In this document: piece after piece, positions 11,062-21,803 of the stretch | How positions within the stretch are numbered: the stretch's first letter is position 1 | Layout: each line of letters starts with the position of its first letter | From: Scilla litardierei | Taxonomy: Eukaryota > Streptophyta > Magnoliopsida > Asparagales > Asparagaceae | Direction: 5' to 3' | NCBI GenBank assembly: GCA_030789695.1 | Contig: CM061142.1 | Location: 42,393,375-42,457,374, forward strand | Length of the DNA: 64,000 nt | Program-made: the position numbers and the translations under genes | Notes under the pieces: model-generated | The model's database searches: none | What the model was told of the DNA's origin: nothing | What the model saw: only the letters and a program-made list of their open reading frames with translations

Positions 11062-11169
11062 CTAAGACTGGTCTCCGGTGTCCTCGAACTCCTCAACGAA
11101 CGTAGGCTCGGGCTCAGCGTCAGCAAACACCTCGTCCTCAGCAACTGTCTCTGGCTCAGGGTCTAACAT
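11062..11169 (-). CDS. 35-codon acidic micro-ORF in the LARD LTR (5' copy)
   Basis: This copy is identical to the one at 4709-4816. Being in the 5' LTR, downstream of the TATA box at 12958-12949, it would lie in the transcript leader, about 1.8 kb after the predicted start. Confidence 0.5.
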   Translation of the reverse strand: MLDPEPETVAEDEVFADAEPEPTFVEEFEDTGDQS

Positions 11170-11720
11170 GTGACACCCAAAAGAGCAAGGGGCACATGTC
11201 AGCAAGTCTGGAAGACTTGTGCAAGGAAACTGGAAGTGGAAAAGTAAAGCAACCTAGCAGTTCTAGCATGATGCGATGACATGGCAGTTTAAGTAATGAG
11301 TGCAACAAGTAAGGAAAGTAAAGTAAAGTACGAGCATGGCATGGCATTCACAAGACAAGTACAAGACAAGTAAAGAAAGCACCTCGTGCACAGAGATTCC
11401 GTCTTTTGGCTAGAGTGGCTGCGCGGGCCAACTCCTAAGCTCAAGCGACCGTTTATCCCTACCCCTCCACGTGTATCGAGCCAGGGCATTACCCCCGAAC
11501 ACGGAATGCTCGCTTCTGGACCACGAGCCAGGAAGTGTGTAAACAAGTATGGCGTAGGGGTGCACCTAGCCGGACAAGTAGTACGAGGACAAGTATTGTA
11601 GCGTGTGCTACGATGCAACATTCAAAGCATGGATGACATGGCATGGCAAGTAGTAAAGCGTACAGGTAAGAAAAGTAAACGTGACAGTTTAGCATGCATG
11701 AATGACCAATTTAAGGGTTG

Positions 11721-11897
11721 GATCTAGCTTCGTTGTCAAGCTAGATCATTTAGGTGACGGATCTAGTTTCGTTGTCAAACTAGATCAAGTAGGCGTCTAG
11801 CCAGCTATCATTTCACTGACTAGTCTCTTTTACGCTAAAAGCAAGGAAGTGGCCTAAAAACATGGCCCTACACAAGAGTTGGCAAGTTTCACTTGCC
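11721..11897 (-). ncRNA. Conserved stem-loop cluster in the LARD leader RNA (5' LTR copy)
   Basis: Same hairpins as 5368-5544: A at 11897-11881, B at 11823-11797, C at 11786-11760 and 11747-11721. This is the copy in the 5' LTR, hence in the transcribed leader. Confidence 0.6.
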
Positions 11898-13542
11898 TGC
11901 AACTATCACGTCAAGAAAACACCGTCCCACGAGTCCAAAGTCACGATTCCTACGTGCACAAGTCCACCGGCCTACATCCGTTTTATTAATCTTGATTAGT
12001 GATTTCTAAAACATTTAAAATACTTTAAAATACTGATTTTTAGTCTTGATTAGCATGCAATTGGGTTGGGGGTCCTAGGGGTGCAAAACGTTACCTCAAC
12101 ACGACGCGAAAGCTACACCGGCGTCGGGTAGCGACGCCGGGGGTTGGAATAATAAGATCGCGCTCCAAGTCCAGATTCCAATTAGATTCCTCGCTGGAAA
12201 TTTCAGAGCAAATAACCCGGGCGACGATTCCAGATTCCAAAGCTCGTACGTGCGACGACGGGCTACGACGTGCGACGACGTCGTACGCGGCAAGTCGTCG
12301 AAGAGAACGCACCAAAGTGGGGCCCACAGTAGTCCTAGGGGCCTTTGGGGAACCCACAATAACTCTGGAGAACTTGGGGGGCCCACGGAGGCAAGTGGTG
12401 CGACGGATGCGGGGTTGCGACAAGTGGCCGTCGGTCGTACAGCCTCGGTGCGGGGAGACTTGTCGGTCAGACACGTTGGGCGGCGCTGTTGCAGCGTTGG
12501 GGGTCGGTCGCAGCAGCGGGGTGCGGCGTTTCCTTCGGTCAGACCGATAGGGATCCTCGGTCGTTCGCTTGGGATGCGGGGCTGGCAGCGTTGCAGCGTG
12601 CAGCGCTTGGGGCGCTCGGTCACAGCGGGCGTTTCCTTCGGTCGGGCACGGAGCGGAGCGGGGGAACGAAGCGGAGCGCTGTGCGGGGGTCGGTGCGGAG
12701 CGGGGCCTCGGTCAGACCGAGAGCTCCTCTCGGCCAAGCGGGGGAACGGGGCGGCGGTCGATGCTGTGTGCGGAGCGGCGATGGATGCGGGCGAGGCGGC
12801 CGGTCAGAGCGGGTGGATGCGGGGGTTTTCTTCGGTCGGACGGGGTGCTGAACGTCGCAACGTTGCGACGATTCGTCGCAACGTCCAAAATGAGTTTGGA
12901 AGAGGCTAGGGCTAATTTCTTTGGAAAATAGGTCTTGCTAGGGGTTGCTTATATAGTATAGATGGGTTGACTTGGTCTAGGGCTAAATCTAATAGGATTA
13001 GAAGTTTAAAAAGATTTAAAATTCAAATCTAACCAACTCCTTCTCACCCAAGGATTTGACTTGGTCCAAATGAGCTGGAAATTGGCTCAAAAATTCTTTA
13101 AAACGTTTAAAACTCAAATAAATTTTATTTGGCCGAAATTAATTTAAAAATAAATTATTAAAAATATTATAAAACTTGTAAAAATTATAAAAGTGGTCAA
13201 ATAAACTCCAAAAATTATAAATTAAATATCGTGGTGATCGTGGCGACGAATGTGAGCTAACTAAGAAGACGGATCTCAGTTTTGACGTCGGACGACGAAA
13301 CTAAAAATAGAAACGTCTCCCGTCAAGAGTGAGAATCGTCACGTCTCATCGAGTAAGTTTAAATTGTGGGAAAACGACTCGAGAAACGTCGTTCCTAATT
13401 AGTGCCACTATTTAATACTCTCAGAGACGTTCATAACGGCATATCGCACAAAAGTGTTCGCAAACAACCAAAGTCTAAAACAAACACGTGCACGGCCAAA
13501 AGCACGTGCACGAAAAACGTACGACGAAAAGTGGTCGTTACA

Positions 13543-13909
13543 CCGCCCACTGCCACTTCTGACCTCGAAACATGAAGCCATCTAAAAGAAGATCAAGAAA
13601 ATACCTAGCAGAAAAATGACGGATTGAAGAAGCAATCGGGACAGTAGCTCTGCAACGGCAGCAAAGGTGGCGACGGCAGTCGGAAAATCGGAGAAGAAAA
13701 GCTCGAAGAAATTTGAAATCAGAAGAAAACTCTCGCCAGATCCACTCACTCCGTATTGATAGCAAATGATGGATCATCCCCACCATTGAAGCTCTGTCAT
13801 ATGGCGCCGATCCGAGCGGTTTCGGTGCCTCAACTGTCGTACACAGTCGCGTCAGCCACGCGTCGTGTCTTGAATGGCGGGGATGCCTCGATTTATTCCC
13901 GCGCTTCAA
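13543..13909 (-). pseudogene. Transposase-domain pseudogene, upstream part (5' of the LARD insertion)
   Basis: The minus-strand frame ends ...KWQWAV exactly at the LARD edge and continues in the same frame at 4366 (KDEDVEEEMW...) once the LARD and one TSD are removed. The upstream half of this stretch (13600-13909) translates to basic, Ser/Arg-rich sequence and may be 5' UTR. A start near MFRGQ or MASCFE at about 13590 is more likely than the far-upstream ATG. Confidence 0.5.
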
Positions 13910-14118
13910 ATCAAGATGATGACAGTGAAATGGTGGGTGGGTTTTTCGAAATACCTCCCACCATTTCCAAGGTCAGAACAAAGGTAGCCCCGTCCCTCCC
14001 AGGCAGATGGAGAGATGGTGTGTCATTCGAACTAGGCCGGGCTTCTACCTCAAGCTTGAATGACGGGGACAATTATTACGACCTAAAGATCGTGGTACTC
14101 TGACCTTTCATCCAAGCT
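13910..14118. other. Upstream flank of the split pseudogene
   Basis: About 200 bp that would be the promoter region of the minus-strand pseudogene. I see no clear TATA box or conserved element; it ends at the probable solo LTR. Confidence 0.3.
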
Positions 14119-15232
14119 TGTCGGGCGCACAGCAAGCTCGCTCCTCCTCCGTGAAGTCCCCCTCGATTAGAAGGAGGGCACCCTTCGTCCCAACCTTGCC
14201 GTTTGATCGCTTGTTCCCCCCTTAGCCTGCTTGCCACCCGTCATCCCTGGCCTCCACCTCGACTAGTAGAAAGGGAACACTTTTCCCCACAGCTCGCCAG
14301 TTGGTCACATGTCTCCCTCCAAGCTCGCCAGTTAGTCACCCGCCTCCCTCCAAGCTCGTCAGTTGGTCGCCCGCCCTCCCTCCAAGCTCGTCAGTTGGTC
14401 GACCGCCCTCCCTCCAAGCTCGTCCATCATCCACCGGGAGCGACCAAGTGACTCTTGTGTAGCCTCGCTCATCGGAAGCACCTCGAAAATCCTTCGGCCC
14501 ATCGAACACGACAAACGCCCTTGTACGAGAAAGCAATTGACACTTCTACGCTCGACAGCCTGACAAAGCACCCCCTGGTCGTTGTGTCGTCTGACCATTT
14601 GGTGCTTTCAGCTCTGGCACTCTGACAAAGCGCCCCTTGGCCGTTGCGCTGTCTGACAAAGGTATGGCTGATACGCACAGCTCTGACATCCTCGATCGAA
14701 GCTTCCGCTGTCGGACATGCCAGCTCAGCATGATAGGTTAGCCCTACCAAACTGCCTCCATCGGCTATAAATACCCCTTGATCTCCAATGAGAGAGGGGT
14801 TGGCTAATTAATTATTAAACTCTCACTCACTCACAAGAGCAAACGTCGTCCATATCTTTGTTCTTCCACCATAGCTCGCCACACAAGATCGACCTACTTT
14901 TAGCTCGACCTACGTGTCTGGCACCCTTTTCTAAGCCCTAATCCTAACTTTAGCATATGAGATGTCAAGGGTTGGAACCCAACCCGGCCTTTCTGACGAG
15001 CTGCTCAATATTCAGGTTAGCTCGTCCAGGCATCAAGCGATCGGCATTCAACTCAAGGATAGCGGTGAACTCGCTGGATTGATCCAGAGATCGACCTCCG
15101 TAGTGTGCCTAGCCTCACCACCCCTCTTATTACTTGTAAACACCTAATCCACTCCTCATCCAACTTGTAACCACCATGCCCTTGGTTTCCCATCAATACA
15201 AATTCATTGTACGCGGATCTTACCCCGCAACA
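14119..15232 (+). repeat. Probable solo LTR, Tat-like
   Basis: It starts TGTCGGGCGC and ends CCCCGCAACA, flanked by AAGCT (14114-14118) and AAGCA (15233-15237), a four-of-five target-site match. It contains a good TATA box (GGCTATAAATACCCC, ~14763), a short-period tandem repeat at 14291-14425 and a CTGACAAAGC-type repeat at 14560-14700. No PBS, PPT or coding region adjoins it, as expected for a solo LTR. The boundaries rest on the near-TSD only. Confidence 0.5.
14291..14425 (+). repeat. Tandem repeat, period ~32 bp, four to five copies
   Basis: Units contain CTCCCTCCAAGCTCGTCAG followed by TTGGTCGCCCGCC-like sequence. They lie upstream of the TATA box of the probable solo LTR. Confidence 0.75.
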
Positions 15233-15781
15233 AAGCATATCACTACAAATAAATGCTTCATCTCCAGACAAAATTTTTGCAACGATGATCATGAAGATGG
15301 AGCTTAAAAGTTGTATTCTACTGTATTCATGAGTTCTATTTTCTTTGTACTTTTAGGTGATGATGGCATGCCCTATTTTGCACTATACGTGTATTCTACT
15401 GAACACACGTGGTATTTCTACTTACAATACATGGGTAGGCATAAAATAAGTGTAGATATCGATGTATGAGATGTATTGCAAGGAGGATTAGGCCGTAATG
15501 TGTGGATAAGATACGAGAAGCGAGACTGAGTGCGGGAGAAGTGTGAAAGACGTCGTGGGTGCAAAACGATAGGAATGTGTTGGACGCGTGTGCATGGTGC
15601 ATGTATGCATGTGTAGGCATGCATGAGTATGTGTAGGGAAGCCATGCAATTGTGAAAAGGGTTATGGGTCAATGTCAACCCCGTAAAATTTTAGAAAGGC
15701 GAGGGGCAAAATGGTCATTTGGACCAAAGTGCTGAGTGTACATACTAAAGTGGTCTGTGCATAAAGTAATGGCACACTTAT
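15233..15781. other. Unannotated flank of the chromovirus insertion
   Basis: About 550 bp of AT-moderate sequence without coding frame or repeat. Its right end (GGCACACTTAT) joins 34399 onward to form a TATA-like CTTATAAATACC once the chromovirus is removed, so it probably belongs to another LTR promoter. Confidence 0.4.
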
Positions 15782-16267
15782 TGTAACAACTAGTTTTCAT
15801 GTATCTGGATTTATTATATTATAATATATGTTTTGGTGGATTTTCTCCTCGTGTGTGGTTTTCGTCTCCGTGACTTTCATTTTCGATCGTTTCGTCGTGT
15901 TTTCTCGTTTCTTCCTTAGGATCGACGATTTCGGAGTAAGTCATTCGTGACAGGCTTCATAACGGTCGTATCTTACTGTTAGATCAAGCCTAGGAGTCTT
16001 AGGAATCGATCCCGAAGCTCCGCGCTCCATATCGGAACTTTTGGTGCTTATTAGCCGGTGTAAGAAGGGGCACCGACCGACTAGATGACGATCGAGTCGG
16101 TCGGCAATCCTTCTTGAATCGACTAGTTGGCTTTCTAAATTTCTCAGGAGTTACTGTTTATCGTTAGTCGGTCTAAGAACGTTGGTTGACCGACTAGGTT
16201 GCAAACTAGTCGGTCGGCAATGCTTTTTTGACCGACTAACACATCATCAAAATTTTAATATCAGTAC
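15782..16267 (+). repeat. Chromovirus 5' LTR, first part (before the nested copia)
   Basis: It begins TGTAACAACT and matches 31861-32343 of the 3' LTR. It carries the first AGTCGGTC/GACCGACT motifs (16067-16250). The last five bases, AGTAC, are the TSD of the inserted Sirevirus. Confidence 0.95.
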
Positions 16268-17594
16268 TGTAGGATCTAAATAAGGCCTAGAGGGGGGGTG
16301 AATAGGCCTTTGACCAAATTATCGCAAGATAAAAATTAAGCCTAGTTTACAGCATGCAGTTTAGGAATCGGACAATCAAAGCATTCACAGAAGACACACA
16401 ATTTAACGTGGTTCGGTCCCCATGACCTACGTCCACCCCAATGAGCAATCACTTATACTGTTTCTTTAAGAAGTTACAATCTCCCTTAGATTGGTGCACC
16501 AACACCAACCTGTCAGACCAACTCAAGCTCACCAAAGCCAAAAAGAAACATACAAGTATCACTCCCCAACCCAACTTGCCCCAACAAGTTTGGTTCCCAG
16601 AGTCCCAAATAGCGGAAGAAATTATATTACAGAAATGCTGATCAAAACATTAATAACTTCACAAATAAATAAGATCAAGAGTTTAGAAAGCTCATTTGTG
16701 AAGATCTCTCTGGTTTTCGTCTTTCAGCACGTCAGTAGCTTCGCAACGCTTCTTACGGAATGATGATCGGATGTCTGTAGAAGAAGTAGTCGCTGTCCCC
16801 GTGGAAGTAGTCGGTAGAAGTTCATCACTCAAAGTGATCTCATTTGCTGAACAGAAGGAACTAGCTGCTCAACTTGCTATCACTGTGTCGGGGATGAAGT
16901 CACGGTCGCAACGCCGCAAACGGTGCTCAATTTGGATCTCTAGAACTCAAGTTATTGATGAAAATGTGAAGAGTGTACATGGGTTTATATAGGATTGAGC
17001 TTAACGGGTTTGGTTACTGTTCCAAGGGATCCGCCACGAGGCGGCTCGTGGGTCAAACCCGTGTTAAATTTGTTGTCCGCAAAGTCGGTATGTCGGCAGC
17101 CGTCGTATGAACAGTACCGTATGTCGATTTTTCAGTGTATTTCTGACGTATTCCACCGTATTTTGGCATCAGATAAATCCCAAAAATTCTGAAAAACTTC
17201 TCAAAAATCCCAGAGCTTCATATTGACATGTGCGAATTGTTTCACCTCATTTCTCCACTTGTAGAAAAAGTTTCTTCTTTGTATACTCTGTATTTTCTCG
17301 TATTTCCCCGTATTTTGACTTCAAACAATCTCCATAAATCCTGAGAAAATTTCCATGATGTTTATAGCCTATGTTTAACTCTAGGGTAGAGTTTCATAGC
17401 TATACTCTCTTGTTTGAGCAGCTTGTGTAATTCCAAATGAAGTTTCAGCTCCGTATTTCAACGTACTTGAGTACGTGCATGTGTAACTTGAGCAATCATG
17501 ACTATAGGGACCTGTGACACACTCAACAAACAGATTAGAACAGTTCAGTAGGGTTTGTTATCATCAAACATAGGTTAGGATGCTGTTTCCAACA
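16268..17594 (-). repeat. Sirevirus 3' LTR
   Basis: On the sense strand it starts TGTTGGAAACAGC and ends GATCCTACA. It includes many CGTATTT motifs (17110-17470 region). Aligned without gaps to 23649-24975. Confidence 0.96.
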
Positions 17595-17805
17595 ATCTCC
17601 CCCTTTTGATGAGAACAAACCAGACATTAAGATTATTTTGAAAAAATGTGTTAAGTGTGTGAGTGTGTGAAGCATGAATATGAGCATGAATGACAAAATG
17701 ATATGCTCCCCCTATTTACATGCTCCCCCTATCTCTGACATGCACAATCTCATGCTCCCCCTATCTCTGACATGCACAATCTTAATATTTCTCTCCCCCT
17801 TTGTT
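17595..17805 (-). other. Repeated polypurine tracts before the Sirevirus 3' LTR
   Basis: Sense-strand motifs: ACAAAGGGGGAGAGA, two copies of AGAGATAGGGGGAGCATG in a tandem ~37-bp unit, AAATAGGGGGAGCATA, and the terminal AAAAGGGGGAGAT that abuts the LTR. Multiple PPT-like motifs are a reported hallmark of Sireviruses. Confidence 0.75.
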
Positions 17806-18731
17806 TTCATCAAAAAATGTATGAAATAGCATATGAGGAATGGAAAATTGAACATTATAAACCAAAACAAAAGGCAATACATCGTTTGACCACAATGAAT
17901 AAATAAGCAATAATCACTAAGTCATAACCACCATAATTCATCTCCGTGCTCAAGTGTGATGATCAAATGTTTAGTACATATGGAGAGGTAATAAGGAATA
18001 CAGCCTGTCATAACCATCTTTTCAACTGAATATATGAACATCAAAGATTGAGTTTCCCCTTCTCATGTAATATGAGTTCAAGTTACCAATTCCAAACATG
18101 ACCGAGAAGGATTTTTAAATGTGAAATGGCATTGCTTGACGGACTTAACACCAACGCTAAAAAATGACATTTATAGCATAAGTTGGATGTCCAAGGGTAG
18201 TATCAAGGACATGGATCGTATCCATTTTTCATACGAAGCTCTGTGTATATATTTTGAAGACACTCGTCTTGCTATTCTTTTTATACACGTATATTTTGAA
18301 GAGAGCTTTTCTTTTTACCCATGCCTTGAAACATCATATCCCATTAAAACATAAATTAGTCCACCAACAACCACTTTTCTTATTCAAGATTACAATTCCA
18401 TAGCAAAACATTTTGATCTGTGTAAGTGTGATTGGATGATGAAAAACGTTAGTTACTCATTAATGAATATGACCTAATTAAGCATGTAGTCTTTGAATGC
18501 AAGCATTGTTAAGAATATAATATTCAAAATCCATAAGACATATGTTTTGCATTTAAAGCTGTTTCTGATGAAAAAAATGCAAAAGGAGGAGATAGACAAT
18601 TCACTTTCCCTTTCTGTTTATATTTTTCTTTTTCATTTTTTTTTCTCATTTTTCTTTTTCATTTTTTTTATTTTTCTTTTTGTAGCACACCACACAAAAA
18701 CAATAAAAACACACCAAATAATATTTTCACT
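17806..18731. other. Non-coding region between Sirevirus pol and PPTs
   Basis: AT-rich, with a T-rich run at 18601-18680. Where some Sireviruses carry an env-like ORF I find no frame of useful length, so it appears absent or lost. Confidence 0.55.
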
Positions 18732-21700
18732 CTAAATATAATCAATAATGCCCAGTTCTAGACGTAGACGACAAAAACGATCTTCTGGCAAAGGTTTTGT
18801 AAAGATATCTGCCAACTGAGAATCAGTAGAAATATATTCAATGGATACATCCTCTTTTGCCAAATGATCTCTAAGAAAATGATGTCTTACATCTATGTGT
18901 TTTGTCCGAGAGTGATGAACAGGATTGTTAGAAAGATCTATAGCACTCTTACTATCACATCGTAATGGAACTTTTCTATGATCCAAGCCGTAGTCAGACA
19001 GGGTTTGCATCATCCAAAGTACTTGGGCACAGCAACTGCCAAGGGCAATATACTCAGCTTCAGTAGTGGACAAAGCAACACTGTTCTGCTTACGACTAGA
19101 CCAAGAAACCAATGAATGTCCTAGCATAAAACATGTTCCACTAGTGCTCTTTCTATCAAGCATACTACCAGCATAATCAGCATCAGCATAGCCAACCAAA
19201 TTAAGATTACCACAAGAGGGATACCATAGTCCAAGTGTAGGAGTGTGAATAAGATATCGAAAAATCCTCTTAATGGCTATCAAATGTGATTCTTTTGGAC
19301 AGGCTTGAAATCGTGCACACAAACAGACAGAAAACATGATGTCTGGTCTAGATGCAGTTAAATAGAGTAAGGACCCAATCATACCTCGATAAAGCTTTTG
19401 GTCCACATTTATACCTTTGTCATCCTTTTCAAGCTTCGTCGTCGGACTCATTGGAGTTCGCATTGGCTTTGCATTTTCCATCCCAAATTTCTTCAACAGT
19501 TCTTTTATGTACTTGGTTTGTGAAACATATATGCCATCTCCAGTTTGTCTTACTTGAAAGCCCAAAAAGTATTTCAACTCTCCGACCAGACTCATCTCAA
19601 ATTGATCCTGCATAACCTTTTCAAACTTTTGGCATAAAAGATCATTAGTAGCACCGTAAATAATATCGTCCACATAAATATGAACAATAAGAAAATGATC
19701 CTGTTCATGCAAGATAAACAAAGTGTTGTCTGCACTACCCTTTTTAAAGTTATTTTCCAAAAGATATGAACTGAGACGGTCGTACCAAGCTCTGGGAGCT
19801 TGCTTCAGACCATACAAAGCCTTTTGCAACTTGTAAACGTGATTTGGAAAACTATGACTTTCAAAACCAGGGGGTTGTTCAACAAAAACATCTTCTTTCA
19901 AATAACCATTTAAAAATGCACTTTTCACATCCATTTGCTTCAATTTAAAAACTTTAAAACTTGCAAAAGCCAGCAATATTCTAATGGCTTCTAATCTAGC
20001 AACGGGTGCAAAAGTTTCATCACAATCAATTCCCTCAATCTGGTTATATCCTTTGGCCACTAATCTTGCCTTATTTCTGATTACATTTCCAGATTCATCA
20101 AGTTTGTTTTTGAAAATCCATTTAGTGCCAACAATTGGGTAATTATCAGGTCGGGGCACTAATGTCCAAACATTATTTCTATCAAACTGATTAATCTCAT
20201 CATGCATGGCCATAACCCAACTTTCATCAGTTAAAGCGATTTCAACGTTCTTAGGTTCAATTTCAGAAATGAGGTCACCATGAATGCATAAGGCACACAA
20301 GTTATTGAAAGTGGATCGAGTGCGTATACCTTCCGTAGGAGTCCCCATGATCAGCTCAGGTGGATGATGTGGATTGAACCTGAGCTCTCCTCTTTCCAGT
20401 CTATTTCCTTGTGGTGCTTCGAGTTCAGCTTCCTTTTGGCCTTCAGATGGTTCAGCTATGTTTTCAGGCTCTGTAGTTTCCTTGTCTGCATCTTCAGTTT
20501 CCCTGCAATTTAAAAGATCTATTTCAGCTTCATCAAATTTCACATTAATTGACTCAACAACAGTTAAGGTTCGTTTATTGTAGATCATGTATGCTTTGCT
20601 CCTTGATGAATATCCTACGAACACTCCTTCGTCTGATTTGGATTCAAATGTCCCCAACTGATCTCCTGTGTTTAAAATGAAACACCTGCATCCAAATACT
20701 CTGAAATATGAAATGTTAGGAGTCTTGCCATGCCACAGTTCATAGGATGTTTTGTTCATTAAAGGTCTAAGCATAACCCTGTTGCAGACATAGCAGGCTG
20801 TATTCACTGCTTCGGCCCAAAAATACATAGGAAGAGAATAATCATTAAGCATGCTTCTTGCCATCTCTTTTAAAGTTCGATTCATTCTTTCGACCACCCC
20901 GTTTTGTTGAGGTGTTCTAGGAGAAGAAAATTCATGTAAGATCCCTTTTTCCAGACAGAAGTTTTCAAAAATAGAGTTTTCAAATTCACCACCGTGATCA
21001 CTTCTAATTTTCATAATTGAAAGATTTTTCTCATTTGAAACTTGATTACAAAAATTTTGGAAATTTTCAAAGGAATCCGATTTCTTGGCTAAGAAGTAAA
21101 CCCATGTATATCTAGAAAAATCATCGATCAAAACAAAACAAAATCTCTTTCCATTGAGGCTAGCAACATCGGTAGGCCCAAACAAATCCATATGAATCAA
21201 TTCTAGGACTCGTGAAGTGGTAACTTCCCGAATTCCCGTAAAAGTGGATCTAGTTTGCTTACCTTTTGTGCATGCAACACACAACTTACCATTCTCGTAC
21301 TGTTGATGTGGCAAGCCTCGGACCAGGTTTTTATTCTCCAGCTTATGTAGCAACTTCATGCTGGCATGTGATAGTCTCCGGTGCCATAGTATAGCCTCCT
21401 CCTCCCTGCCAATCAAACATTTAGCAATTGTCATTTCTTCAATTATTATTGTATAAACATTATTTTTCCTATTGGCTATGAAGAGGGTATTACCTGTGAC
21501 CGAGTCATAAATTTTACAAATTTTCTCATCAAAAAGTACTTTCATACCTTTGTCACAGAGTTGGCTTATGGAGATGAGGTTGTGTTTGAGATTTTCAACC
21601 CAGAGGACGTCAGAAATTTTAAAAGTATTGTTGCCAACAATACCTTTACCCATTACCTTGCACTTGCCGTTGTCCCATAATGTAACACTTCCTCCTTCTT

Positions 21701-21803
21701 GCTTCACGAGGCTAAGGAACTTGTCGCTGTTCCCTGTCATGTGTCTTGAGCAGCCTGAATCCAAATACCACTCACACAGTTGTTCCTTAGCCACGCTGAG
21801 TCC
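18732..21803 (-). CDS. pol: Sirevirus pol: protease, integrase, reverse transcriptase, RNase H (intact frame)
   Basis: About 1020 codons without a break. Order: protease [13 protein letters not shown] at the start; GAG-pre-integrase [11 protein letters not shown]...CVACTKGK; integrase [25 protein letters not shown] (D, D, E); [37 protein letters not shown], catalytic YVDDII; RNase [42 protein letters not shown]; ends near [12 protein letters not shown]. It lies in the same frame as gag, separated by a single TAG at 21804-21806, with no ATG just after it, so expression would need readthrough, or the TAG is a recent mutation. Confidence 0.92.
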   Translation of the reverse strand, partial: GLSVAKEQLCEWYLDSGCSRHMTGNSDKFLSLVKQEGGSVTLWDNGKCKVMGKGIVGNNTFKISDVLWVENLKHNLISISQLCDKGMKVLFDEKICKIYDSVTGNTLFIANRKNNVYTIIIEEMTIAKCLIGREEEAILWHRRLSHASMKLLHKLENKNLVRGLPHQQYENGKLCVACTKGKQTRSTFTGIREVTTSRVLELIHMDLFGPTDVASLNGKRFCFVLIDDFSRYTWVYFLAKKSDSFENFQNFCNQVSNEKNLSIMKIRSDHGGEFENSIFENFCLEKGILHEFSSPRTPQQNGVVERMNRTLKEMARSMLNDYSLPMYFWAEAVNTACYVCNRVMLRPLMNKTSYELWHGKTPNISYFRVFGCRCFILNTGDQLGTFESKSDEGVFVGYSSRSKAYMIYNKRTLTVVESINVKFDEAEIDLLNCRETEDADKETTEPENIAEPSEGQKEAELEAPQGNRLERGELRFNPHHPPELIMGTPTEGIRTRSTFNNLCALCIHGDLISEIEPKNVEIALTDESWVMAMHDEINQFDRNNVWTLVPRPDNYPIVGTKWIFKNKLDESGNVIRNKARLVAKGYNQIEGIDCDETFAPVARLEAIRILLAFASFKVFKLKQMDVKSAFLNGYLKEDVFVEQPPGFESHSFPNHVYKLQKALYGLKQAPRAWYDRLSSYLLENNFKKGSADNTLFILHEQDHFLIVHIYVDDIIYGATNDLLCQKFEKVMQDQFEMSLVGELKYFLGFQVRQTGDGIYVSQTKYIKELLKKFGMENAKPMRTPMSPTTKLEKDDKGINVDQKLYRGMIGSLLYLTASRPDIMFSVCLCARFQACPKESHLIAIKRIFRYLIHTPTLGLWYPSCGNLNLVGYADADYAGSMLDRKSTSGTCFMLGHSLVSWSSRKQNSVALSTTEAEYIALGSCCAQVLWMMQTLSDYGLDHRKVPLRCDSKSAIDLSNNPVHHSRTKHIDVRHHFLRDHLAKEDVSIEYISTDSQLADIFTKPLPEDRFCRLRLELGIIDYI

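Larger units (their letters stand above)
4371..13542 (-). mobile_element. Non-autonomous LTR retrotransposon (LARD) related to the chromovirus at 15782
   Basis: The element is 9172 bp with LTRs at 4371-7189 and 10723-13542, TG...CA ends and TSD CCGCC at 4366-4370 and 13543-13547. Orientation is minus: the sense strand has the polypurine tract GGTGGGGAGGA right before TGTAACGACC at 7189. The 3.5-kb interior has no gag or pol frame, so it is a large retrotransposon derivative. About three differences between the 2.8-kb LTRs (near 4497, a one-base indel near 4530, and near 5074) make it the youngest insertion here. The LTR end, leader and PPT flank are homologous to the chromovirus, pointing to trans-mobilisation. 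It splits the transposase-domain pseudogene. Confidence 0.93.
10723..13542 (-). repeat. LARD 5' LTR (2820 bp)
   Basis: It is the near-identical partner of 4371-7189, with internal features shifted by 6352-6353 bp. In the sense direction it is followed by the leader at 10722-10600, which resembles the chromovirus leader. Confidence 0.95.

Noticed and set aside
11156..11347. 63-codon frame upstream of the micro-ORF in the LARD LTR (also 4803-4994).
   Set aside because: Length and frame are not kept in the chromovirus LTR, unlike the 35-codon ORF; similarity is at nucleotide level only.
17806..18731. Possible env-like ORF downstream of Sirevirus pol.
   Set aside because: Only short AT-rich frames; no transmembrane or conserved segment convincing enough.
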